Source: Amaurobius ferox (taxonomy: Eukaryota > Arthropoda > Arachnida > Araneae > Amaurobiidae). Taken from it: a stretch of DNA of 64,000 nt. The DNA lies in NCBI GenBank assembly GCA_951213105.1, contig OX578147.1:126960822-127024821 (forward strand), in the 5' to 3' direction. The notes beneath the pieces are model-generated. The model was given only the letters and a program-made list of their open reading frames with translations. It was not told the DNA's origin and made no database searches. The position numbers and the translations under genes are program-made. Each line of letters begins with the position of its first letter. Within the stretch, counting starts at the first letter, position 1. Below, piece by piece: positions 37,544-47,400 of the stretch.

Positions 37544-40500
37544 TTAGATGCTGTTAGAAAAATATATTATTTTTTTTATTGTGGTCCCACCTCCACCCGG
37601 TGTATAGGATACACCGCCACAATTTCTTTTTTTTTTTTTTTTTTTCCTATTTTTTCCTTCTTTTTTTTTTTCCTTCTTTCTCTTTTTTCCTTTTTTTATT
37701 TTAAAATGTCCGTAGGCATAACTTGTAATGCCGTCCTCGAGTAAATATCTTTTGTCATCAATGGGTGACAAAGCCACCTTGTTCTGGCATACAGTGAATA
37801 GTTTATGATGACTACTATCAATTCTAATCTGTTCTTCCATGGTAGGTCTAACACTCAACAGGCATTGTCTATAGTCATTATGTGTAATTTTCCGTGCAAC
37901 CACATGTGTAGAAACACCTTTAGCTCTTTTCTTTTCTCCAGCAGCTGATAGAATAGAGTACATTTTAGGTCTAAGTCCTATAAACTCTTGAATGGGGGTT
38001 GAATTCAGTTCATCTTTAAAATATCCAATACGCTTTTTATTGTCTTCACTGAAGAGGGGATGATCCTTGGGATAGTCAGAAAAATCATACAAGTGTTTAT
38101 GCTGGTTCATATCTTCATAAATATCAGCAGTTTGGATTTCATAAGCCAATGAATCAGTATCGGTGAAGAGAAGCGAAGCTTTTTCACCATATTGGCTTTT
38201 AATATGTTTATAATGAAACTCATACATCAGGAGTTTAGATAACTCCAAGATAGCAAAGCCAACGTATATAGGCCGGTTCATTAAAATGCAATTCCTTACA
38301 CGTTCAACACCCACCAGATCTTCGCTAAAAATCCTGATAGCTCTAAAAGCTGGAGATGCCACCACCTTCAGGGCCCGCTTTGAAGAATTCACTAGTTCAA
38401 TATTCACTCGATTTCGAAGATTCTCCATCGTTTTTCCAAACACAGCGTTATTAAGCAATTTAAAAAAGTCTTTCTCAAAATTAGTCTTTGCCTTCTTTCT
38501 TTCTTCTGTGTTAAATTGGATGTATTTCTCCAACCAGGGCTTCTGATTAAATTTTAAGGTCTTGTGAATTTTCTTGAGTCTTAAACCTAATGATAGGTAT
38601 AGCTGAAGGTTCCGATAGTGAACAATATAATGTTTCTTGTCATGCAGATTGGGTACCAATTTCGTAGTACTAACAAAATGTCCATGATGTAACTGTTGAA
38701 CTAGTCGTTCAGCATAGGGGGAGAGCATTTCTCGTTCAATCTTCACCCTTTCAGGGGCTAGAGGGTATTCATTATGATAATCATGTAAGGATTCAGGATA
38801 CTCCAGATCCACTTCAAATATATATCCCTCTTGGGTATTATCCTTTAGACTCATTATCCAGAATTCATTCAAATTTTCTGTAGATATCCATTCAAAGCCA
38901 CCATAGGGCAGTGGTTGAGACATGGCCCAACCATATAGGTTATTAGCATCAAGATAGATAATGTGCTTATCAGGCTTAGAAGAATCGTAATTTTCCAAAT
39001 AACGATTATTAGCCTCGGATCTACGCTGACTTATCATACATATGCTACCGCGGATTCCACGTTCTATAAACAGTAACATATTTTCATCTGTGAGTAGTTC
39101 CAGGGTTTGCTCAGTCATTTTCAAAGAGGCCTGCCAAGCCAGTCCAGGGGCGGTCATCATATGAGCGGCGTCTAAATCATAGTTCTTCTTGCAAATTTTT
39201 CGAAAATTCTCAAATACATCGGCTAATAGTAGCACATCTGTTTTCACATACAGGTCGTGATATTCTCCCAAGTTCGTTATGTTGAAGGTATCCCATACAG
39301 TTTGGGCATGCCGATAATCTTCACTCTTAATATCTTCTCCTTTAATATCATTATGAAATGCAGAAGGGGGAGGGAGTACATTTTCATCAAATTTTTGAAA
39401 GGATGTCATATAGCTATAGGGATATACTCCTTTCCTAATAAGAGCATTCTGTTGTACTATATCGGGGAAATGTTCTCTGAGAATATAAAATTTACTCAAG
39501 TCTAAATTGGAAACTAGCTTTTCCAGGGAAGCATTCAGAAACTGTAGGCTATCAATAAATTGTAAACAGACACGGGGCCCCTCTTTCTTTGAAATCTTAA
39601 AAGATATGTATTTTTCAATATTAGTGGCAATCACATCAATTTTATGGTCTTGCAATTTCCCAAAACTTAGCATAATATGATGAGAGTCATAATTTTTTAA
39701 ATTATGAAACACTACAGGAATATTAATACTTTGTCTATAGTTAAGATTACAGGCATTATGCAGGGCACCTCTATAGGCTCCAGTCACGTGATTGTGATCA
39801 CGCACACGATCTGTTTTCAGTTCACGATGGCACACGTTACAATGGGTAGCTCTTTCAAAGTCAACTTCATTCTCTTTAGTCATTCGTAGTGGTTTAACAT
39901 AACGTAATTTTTCTCCAAGATACTGTTTCTCCATTATCAAGTTGTTAAGAAAATGATTCACAGGGTCGATACCTCGATACACAGTAGCTTGTTTCAGGCA
40001 TTTTCCATCAGGCCCTATAATAACATAAGCATATCCACAAGGTTCATGAATCGCTAGTCTATGCGTGTAAGATCTAATATTCGAGGGTTTAGTAGTGTCT
40101 TCTTTAACGATCAGGGCTTCAAAGTCAGCATAAATGATGAAAGGGATAGAATGCTGATACTGTTTGTTCGTGAATTGGAGATATTTCTGATCTTCCGAGG
40201 GCATTTCAATGCGCTGAGGTGCATGTTCTTTGCAATATTGAGCATGATCTTGCAAAAGATCGTCTCTACTGTAACGATGTAAACATCTATAACATATATA
40301 TTGGGCTCCATTGTGCTTAGTTATATCTCCCAGCAAGCGTGACATATTCCTTATGAGAGTATAGTGTTGCTTATCTTCATCACTAATCAGCAGGAGATTC
40401 ACACAGTCTTCATCTTCACGTTTGGATATATGCAAAGGAAAAATATCTTCATCTTCGTATCCATATACATTTATTCGTATATTATTCAATTTTTCAATCT

Positions 40501-41503
40501 GAGGAATCTTCACAACTGAGATAGGGTATTGAATATCTCCAAGTTTAATGTCATTTTCAAAACTTTTATAATGTGACACTCTTTCAGGCTTATATTCACG
40601 GGATATATAGTATTTGTGGGCTAATAGGCACCACACCAGGCATTTCTCGTCTTCATTTCGAATATTGAGTAAAGCTTTCTTGGCTGCAAGTTTTGTTGGC
40701 AAGGGTATATAGCTAGAAGCTGCAAGAGGCTTATACTTTGCACAGAAAACATCTATCTTTCGCATCTTTTGTAAAGTCCATCCAGAGCCTCGGCTTACAA
40801 ATTCCTCGAATAACTTCAAGATTTGTGAAAAAGCTTCTTCAGCATTGTTGGGAGGGGTATCATCACGAAGTTCTGTCACAACATCTGTTCTAAAATATGA
40901 GCTGGATACCTGTTGGCCATTTGCAACGTCACGAATAAATTGCACATCCGCAATAAGATACCACTTAATAGATCTGTATGCATCAAGTTCGTCTTTTAAT
41001 ATCTTCAATAGCTGAGGGCGAATTTCATCAAAACATAGCATAAGATCCCTCTCTACACTTTCAGTAGGTTCCAGAGTGTGTACAGAGAATACATCTAAAC
41101 CCTTCTTCTTCTTCGCTGCAATCTTGGGGCGCTTATTAGAAGTTGAGGCTAAAGCAGGAGCTTTTCTCTTTTTAGAACCATGTTCAATACGCTGATGGCG
41201 CAGGGCATCACTTTTCTTGCTGAATATAAGTTCACAATGCATGCATTTCACACCATCCTTCAGATGAAGTAACAGGTGGCGCTTCAGGTTATCTCGTCTA
41301 GTAAACTGTATGGAGCATTGAGTGCATTCAAACACTTTAACGGGAGAATGCATATTCGCATGTCTAGCCAAGTCTTCCTTACGAACAAATGCACGTTCGC
41401 ATACTTTACATCGATAAGTCAAGGCATCATCGTCAGAATGAATCTTCATATGTCTTGCTAAGGCATCTTTTCTGGAAAAGTGCTTATTACAAGATAAACA
41501 CAC
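37544..41503 (-). CDS. Family-B DNA polymerase with zinc fingers, exon 2 (left arm)
   Basis: This is the main exon of the gene whose intact-looking twin is at 44466-48323, where domains are detailed. All exonuclease and polymerase motifs are present. Compared with the twin, four residues of exon 2 differ (R/L after the zinc fingers, T/K, S/G, and E/K just after polymerase motif B). An 11-T run here versus 12-A in the twin shifts the frame in the Lys-rich tail. The reading frame therefore continues ~35 residues further, through the AATAAA region, to a stop at 37544-37546. Which C-terminus is the original cannot be decided from the sequence, but the twin's shorter tail ends before its poly(A) signal and is the likelier one. 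The splice acceptor (CTTGCAG in sense) ends at 41504. Confidence 0.9.
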   Translation of the reverse strand: MCLSCNKHFSRKDALARHMKIHSDDDALTYRCKVCERAFVRKEDLARHANMHSPVKVFECTQCSIQFTRRDNLKRHLLLHLKDGVKCMHCELIFSKKSDALRHQRIEHGSKKRKAPALASTSNKRPKIAAKKKKGLDVFSVHTLEPTESVERDLMLCFDEIRPQLLKILKDELDAYRSIKWYLIADVQFIRDVANGQQVSSSYFRTDVVTELRDDTPPNNAEEAFSQILKLFEEFVSRGSGWTLQKMRKIDVFCAKYKPLAASSYIPLPTKLAAKKALLNIRNEDEKCLVWCLLAHKYYISREYKPERVSHYKSFENDIKLGDIQYPISVVKIPQIEKLNNIRINVYGYEDEDIFPLHISKREDEDCVNLLLISDEDKQHYTLIRNMSRLLGDITKHNGAQYICYRCLHRYSRDDLLQDHAQYCKEHAPQRIEMPSEDQKYLQFTNKQYQHSIPFIIYADFEALIVKEDTTKPSNIRSYTHRLAIHEPCGYAYVIIGPDGKCLKQATVYRGIDPVNHFLNNLIMEKQYLGEKLRYVKPLRMTKENEVDFERATHCNVCHRELKTDRVRDHNHVTGAYRGALHNACNLNYRQSINIPVVFHNLKNYDSHHIMLSFGKLQDHKIDVIATNIEKYISFKISKKEGPRVCLQFIDSLQFLNASLEKLVSNLDLSKFYILREHFPDIVQQNALIRKGVYPYSYMTSFQKFDENVLPPPSAFHNDIKGEDIKSEDYRHAQTVWDTFNITNLGEYHDLYVKTDVLLLADVFENFRKICKKNYDLDAAHMMTAPGLAWQASLKMTEQTLELLTDENMLLFIERGIRGSICMISQRRSEANNRYLENYDSSKPDKHIIYLDANNLYGWAMSQPLPYGGFEWISTENLNEFWIMSLKDNTQEGYIFEVDLEYPESLHDYHNEYPLAPERVKIEREMLSPYAERLVQQLHHGHFVSTTKLVPNLHDKKHYIVHYRNLQLYLSLGLRLKKIHKTLKFNQKPWLEKYIQFNTEERKKAKTNFEKDFFKLLNNAVFGKTMENLRNRVNIELVNSSKRALKVVASPAFRAIRIFSEDLVGVERVRNCILMNRPIYVGFAILELSKLLMYEFHYKHIKSQYGEKASLLFTDTDSLAYEIQTADIYEDMNQHKHLYDFSDYPKDHPLFSEDNKKRIGYFKDELNSTPIQEFIGLRPKMYSILSAAGEKKRAKGVSTHVVARKITHNDYRQCLLSVRPTMEEQIRIDSSHHKLFTVCQNKVALSPIDDKRYLLEDGITSYAYGHFKIKKGKKRKKEKKKEGKNRKKKKKKRNCGGVSYTPGGGGTTIKKIIYFSNSI

Positions 41504-41574
41504 CTGCAAGAGATAAAAAAATACAAGACCTTAGTATAAACACGCTATTCTCGGTAACAATGTAATACATTTCA

Positions 41575-41609
<35 letters not shown>

Positions 41610-41833
41610 TTACAGATGTATATAAAGTAATCGCTAATCCATTATACTATCCCCATTAGAAATAATAAAATTCCTGGATTAAAGAATATATCCATATACA
41701 AGACATTTCATGTAAAACCCCAATACATTTAATTAAATTCATAAAAACACTCGTTAAAAAAGTTGTTACGCATCATAAAAATACAAAGTTTAATAAAATG
41801 AGAGAATAAAATCACATTAAAACAAGTACTTAC

Positions 41834-41926
41834 ATGTCCAATCCTGTTCAAAAAAGGTGCATTACGCATAGGAACATCAGTAACGGTAGGGATAGTACCT
41901 CCGATATTACTTTCTAAGGCAAACAT
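41834..41926 (-). CDS. Family-B DNA polymerase, exon 1 (left arm)
   Basis: Thirty-one codons from an ATG at 41926-41924, ending at a consensus donor (GTAAGTAC, sense strand, at 41833-41826). The exon ends in phase 0, matching the phase-0 acceptor at 41503. One residue differs from the right-arm exon (F versus S). The intron carries a (TA)n tract at 41580-41606. Confidence 0.8.
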
Positions 41927-42743
41927 ACTCGCAGAGCAACTTCAAACACGACTTAACAGCACGAAACTCACAACAGAAATGATAAAATCGCTGCTTAAAG
42001 ACCACCTACATCCATTCATAAAAAATAGTTCCTGGTGTATCCTTCCACCAAGGTCACCCCAAGGTTATCTCTAAAGAGTTCTTGATGTATCCGTAAGCCA
42101 AGGGCATGCCAAGGTCACATGATAGTTATATCACGGTTACCGCTAGATTTACAACACGCGAATGTAATTATGCACACATCCGATAAAAAATAAACAATTC
42201 ATTCAACATCGCAATCGATTATATCCTTTTTTAATAATTGTAATCGATACATTAAATAGATTCACATCTTATAAAATAATAGATTTTAATAAAATAATGA
42301 AAGAAAATCCATTTGCGAGACCCCCTAAAACCTCCAATCGTTATGCAATACAACAACGCGCAAGCATAAAAACCCCCGAATAACATACTCCTCTCTCCCC
42401 CTCCCTCCCCGAGACACCAACACTCACTTCCCCATACACTAAACGTAACCCATAGCAACCGGAATCCATAATAAAACATTCACCTTCACCCCCAACGTAC
42501 ATCCAAATACACAGTCATTCAACGTGAAACCCGTATTTTTACAGTAAAAATCACTTTACAGGGATTCATAGAACAAAAATCCCTAAAAAATCAACAAATT
42601 CACCCAGAAACTAGCTAAAACCCTCAAATTACTTATAATTATCGTCTACATATGCTATATAACCATTTACAACCTTAAAAAGGTGAGTATGCTAGTAGTA
42701 AGGAAAGGTGGGTTCGCCAGAATGCGGTTAGAGCAATGCCGCC

Positions 42744-43219
42744 TAAAAATAGTTTCTGGAAAGAAAAAATAAATATTTTTTGGTATTTCCAGAAAGTATC
42801 CTCTATGTAATATTTTGGTAAAATTAAAAAGTTTTTAAAAAATTTTAAAAACTCAATTTTTTATTAATTTTCTCAAAATTCCTAATTTTCCTATTAGTAT
42901 CCCTTTTCGCCGCTAGGGGGCGGTTATGGTTCCATACCGCCTTCGCAGGTGTTGCCACCTCCAAAACCGTTTCTCCCATACTTAGAAAAAATCCCATTCC
43001 AAAAATTTATTTCCCCCTCAACCCCTCGTACAAGACTACGAGATCGTTGCCACCCGACAAAAAGTTTCTAAAAAATTTTCACCCCCACCTTTTTTCATTT
43101 CCCCCCCTTTTACACCCCCGTCCAGGAGGTCCGGCCGACTAATCGGTTGCTCATGTCCTTGCTGACGAGCCGGTCGGTCTGGGTCTTCAACCCCCGTCCA
43201 GGATTACAGAATTCAAGAT
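42744..43219. other. Asymmetric central spacer of the palindrome
   Basis: About 476 bp with no mirror symmetry. It is AT-rich at first, then rich in C runs and containing CCGCTAGGGGGCGG near 42910. It has no open frame of note. A tiny retroposon has inserted at its right side (43128-43189), so the original spacer was about 400 bp. Confidence 0.8.
43128..43189 (+). mobile_element. Tiny hairpin retroposon (62 bp) in the palindrome spacer
   Basis: The core is CCGGCCGACT ... AGCCGGTCGGTCTGGGTCTT. ACCCCCGTCCAGGA flanks it at 43114-43127 and 43190-43203 (14 bp). The middle (GGTTGCTCATGTCCTTGCTG) resembles the copy at 16334. Confidence 0.75.
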
Positions 43220-43229
43220 GGCGGCATTG

Positions 43230-44036
43230 CTCTAACCGCATTCTGGCGAACGCCCCTATTCTTACTACTAGCATACTCACCTTTTTAAGGTTGTAAATGG
43301 TTATATAGCATATGTAGACGATAATTATAAGTAATTTGAGGGTTTTAGCTAGTTTCTGGGTGAATTTGTTGATTTTTTAGGGATTTTTGTTCTATGAATC
43401 CCTGTAAAGTGATTTTTACTGTAAAAATACGGGTTTCACGTTGAATGACTGTGTATTTGGATGTACGTTGGGGGTGAAGGTGAATGTTTTATTATGGATT
43501 CCGGTTGCTATGGGTTACGTTTAGTGTATGGGGAAGTGAGTGTTGGTGTCTCGGGGAGGGAGGGGGAGAGAGGAGTATGTTATTCGGGGGTTTTTATGCT
43601 TGCGCGTTGTTGTATTGCATAACGATTGGAGGTTTTAGGGGGTCTCGCAAATGGATTTTCTTTCATTATTTTATTAAAATCTATTATTTTATAAGATGTG
43701 AATCTATTTAATGTATCGATTACAATTATTAAAAAAGGATATAATCGATTGCGATGTTGAATGAATTGTTTATTTTTTATCGGATGTGTGCATAATTACA
43801 TTCGCGTGTTGTAAATCTAGCGGTAACCGTGATATAACTATCATGTGACCTTGGCATGCCCTTGGCTTACGGATACATCAAGAACTCTTTAGAGATAACC
43901 TTGGGGTGACCTTGGTGGAAGGATACACCAGGAACTATTTTTTATGAATGGATGTAGGTGGTCTTTAAGCAGCGATTTTATCATTTCTGTTGTGAGTTTC
44001 GTGCTGTTAAGTCGTGTTTGAAGTTGCTCTGCGAGT
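43230..44036 (+). promoter_or_regulatory. Upstream region of the right-arm polymerase gene
   Basis: The ~800 bp between the spacer and exon 1 must hold the promoter. A TATATAG lies at 43302, but it is ~730 bp from the ATG and no start site can be fixed. A 75-codon frame (43484-43711) is present, identically, in both arms. Because the arms are near-identical everywhere, that is not evidence of coding. Confidence 0.3.
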
Positions 44037-44129
44037 ATGTTTGCCTTAGAAAGTAATATCGGAGGTACTATCCCTACCGTTACTGATGTTCCTATGCGTA
44101 ATGCACCTTCTTTGAACAGGATTGGACAT
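44037..44129 (+). CDS. Family-B DNA polymerase, exon 1 (right arm)
   Basis: Thirty-one codons starting at the ATG at 44037 and closing at the donor GTAAGTAC (44130 on). The exon length is a multiple of three and the acceptor TCTTGCAG ends at 44465, so the frame enters exon 2 at GTG 44466 in phase. This supplies the missing initiator: the long downstream frame has no ATG before its first zinc finger. The short leader has no recognised domain and no signal peptide. Confidence 0.8.
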
Positions 44130-44353
44130 GTAAGTACTTGTTTTAATGTGATTTTATTCTCTCATTTTATTAAACTTTGTATTTTTATGATGCGTAACAA
44201 CTTTTTTAATGAGTGTTTTTATGAATTTAATTAAATGTATTGGGGTTTTACATGAAATGTCTTGTATATGGATATATTCTTTAATCCAGGAATTTTATTA
44301 TTTCTAATGGGGATAGTATAATGGATTAGCGATTACTTTATATACATCTGTAA

Positions 44354-44394
<41 letters not shown>

Positions 44395-44465
44395 TGAAAT
44401 GTATTACATTGTTACCGAGAATAGCGTGTTTATACTAAGGTCTTGTATTTTTTTATCTCTTGCAG
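44130..44465 (+). other. Intron of the right-arm polymerase gene
   Basis: A 336-bp GT-AG intron with GTAAGT donor and a T-rich tract (GTATTTTTTTATCTCTTGCAG region) before the acceptor. It contains a (TA)n tract at about 44352-44389 that is longer than in the left arm. A spliceosomal intron means expression in a eukaryotic nucleus. Confidence 0.8.
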
Positions 44466-47400
44466 GTGTGTTTATCTTGTAATAAGCACTTTTCCAGAAA
44501 AGATGCCTTAGCAAGACATATGAAGATTCATTCTGACGATGATGCCTTGACTTATCGATGTAAAGTATGCGAACGTGCATTTGTTCGTAAGGAAGACTTG
44601 GCTAGACATGCGAATATGCATTCTCCCGTTAAAGTGTTTGAATGCACTCAATGCTCCATACAGTTTACTAGACGAGATAACCTGAAGCGCCACCTGTTAC
44701 TTCATCTGAAGGATGGTGTGAAATGCATGCATTGTGAACTTATATTCAGCAAGAAAAGTGATGCCCTGCGCCATCAGCGTATTGAACATGGTTCTAAAAA
44801 GAGAAAAGCTCCTGCTTTAGCCTCAACTTCTAATAAGCTCCCCAAGATTGCAGCGAAGAAGAAGAAGGGTTTAGATGTATTCTCTGTACACACTCTGGAA
44901 CCTACTGAAAGTGTAGAGAGGGATCTTATGCTATGTTTTGATGAAATTCGCCCTCAGCTATTGAAGATATTAAAAGACGAACTTGATGCATACAGATCTA
45001 TTAAGTGGTATCTTATTGCGGATGTGCAATTTATTCGTGACGTTGCAAATGGCCAACAGGTATCCAGCTCATATTTTAGAACAGATGTTGTGACAGAACT
45101 TCGTGATGATACCCCTCCCAACAATGCTGAAGAAGCTTTTTCACAAATCTTGAAGTTATTCGAAGAATTTGTCAGCCGAGGCTCTGGATGGACTTTACAA
45201 AAGATGCGAAAGATAGATGTTTTCTGTGCAAAGTATAAGCCTCTTGCAGCTTCTAGCTATATACCCTTGCCAACAAAACTTGCAGCCAAGAAAGCTTTAC
45301 TCAATATTCGAAATGAAGACGAGAAATGCCTGGTGTGGTGCCTATTAGCCCACAAATACTATATATCCCGTGAATATAAGCCTGAAAGAGTGTCACATTA
45401 TAAAAGTTTTGAAAATGACATTAAACTTGGAGATATTCAATACCCTATCTCAGTTGTGAAGATTCCTCAGATTGAAAAATTGAATAATATACGAATAAAT
45501 GTATATGGATACGAAGATGAAGATATTTTTCCTTTGCATATATCCAAACGTGAAGATGAAGACTGTGTGAATCTCCTGCTGATTAGTGATGAAGATAAGC
45601 AACACTATACTCTCATAAGGAATATGTCACGCTTGCTGGGAGATATAACTAAGCACAATGGAGCCCAATATATATGTTATAGATGTTTACATCGTTACAG
45701 TAGAGACGATCTTTTGCAAGATCATGCTCAATATTGCAAAGAACATGCACCTCAGCGCATTGAAATGCCCTCGGAAGATCAGAAATATCTCCAATTCACG
45801 AACAAACAGTATCAGCATTCTATCCCTTTCATCATTTATGCTGACTTTGAAGCCCTGATCGTTAAAGAAGACACTACTAAACCCTCGAATATTAGATCTT
45901 ACACGCATAGACTAGCGATTCATGAACCTTGTGGATATGCTTATGTTATTATAGGGCCTGATGGAAAATGCCTGAAACAAGCTACTGTGTATCGAGGTAT
46001 CGACCCTGTGAATCATTTTCTTAACAACTTGATAATGGAGAAACAGTATCTTGGAGAAAAATTACGTTATGTTAAACCACTACGAATGACTAAAGAGAAT
46101 GAAGTTGACTTTGAAAGAGCTACCCATTGTAACGTGTGCCATCGTGAACTGAAAACAGATCGTGTGCGTGATCACAATCACGTGACTGGAGCCTATAGAG
46201 GTGCCCTGCATAATGCCTGTAATCTTAACTATAGACAAAGTATTAATATTCCTGTAGTGTTTCATAATTTAAAAAATTATGACTCTCATCATATTATGCT
46301 GAGTTTTGGGAAATTGCAAGACCATAAAATTGATGTGATTGCCACTAATATTGAAAAATACATATCTTTTAAGATTTCAAAGAAAGAGGGGCCCCGTGTC
46401 TGTTTACAATTTATTGATAGCCTACAGTTTCTGAATGCTTCCCTGGAAAAGCTAGTTTCCAATTTAGACTTGAGTAAATTTTATATTCTCAGAGAACATT
46501 TCCCCGATATAGTACAACAGAATGCTCTTATTAGGAAAGGAGTATATCCCTATAGCTATATGACATCCTTTCAAAAATTTGATGAAAATGTACTCCCTCC
46601 CCCTTCTGCATTTCATAATGATATTAAAGGAGAAGATATTAAGAGTGAAGATTATCGGCATGCCCAAACTGTATGGGATACCTTCAACATAAAGAACTTG
46701 GGAGAATATCACGACCTGTATGTGAAAACAGATGTGCTACTATTAGCCGATGTATTTGAGAATTTTCGAAAAATTTGCAAGAAGAACTATGATTTAGACG
46801 CCGCTCATATGATGACCGCCCCTGGACTGGCTTGGCAGGCCTCTTTGAAAATGACTGAGCAAACCCTGGAACTACTCACAGATGAAAATATGTTACTGTT
46901 TATAGAACGTGGAATCCGTGGTGGCATATGTATGATAAGTCAGCGTAGATCCGAGGCTAATAATCGTTATTTGGAAAATTACGATTCTTCTAAGCCTGAT
47001 AAGCACATTATCTATCTTGATGCTAATAACCTATATGGTTGGGCCATGTCTCAACCACTGCCCTATGGTGGCTTTGAATGGATATCTACAGAAAATTTGA
47101 ATGAATTCTGGATAATGAGTCTAAAGGATAATACCCAAGAGGGATATATATTTGAAGTGGATCTGGAGTATCCTGAATCCTTACATGATTATCATAATGA
47201 ATACCCTCTAGCCCCTGAAAGGGTGAAGATTGAACGAGAAATGCTCTCCCCCTATGCTGAACGACTAGTTCAACAGTTACATCATGGACATTTTGTTAGT
47301 ACTACGAAATTGGTACCCAATCTGCATGACAAGAAACATTATATTGTTCACTATCGGAACCTTCAGCTATACCTATCATTAGGTTTAAGACTCAAGAAAA

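Larger units (their letters stand above)
36543..42743 (+). repeat. Left inverted arm
   Basis: From the outer end inward: a conserved terminal segment (36543-36780), a poly-T tract, ~150-bp-spaced repeats containing TTCTCTATGGGAA (36850-37260), five 31-bp units (37290-37445), then the PolB gene and its upstream region. It differs from the right arm by a few substitutions, homopolymer lengths and an intronic TA repeat. Confidence 0.9.

Noticed and set aside
43484..43711. 75-codon frame upstream of the polymerase gene, also mirrored at 42252-42479
   Set aside because: Identity between arms is expected for any arm sequence, and no domain or splice signal supports it as a gene; kept only as a possible leader frame.
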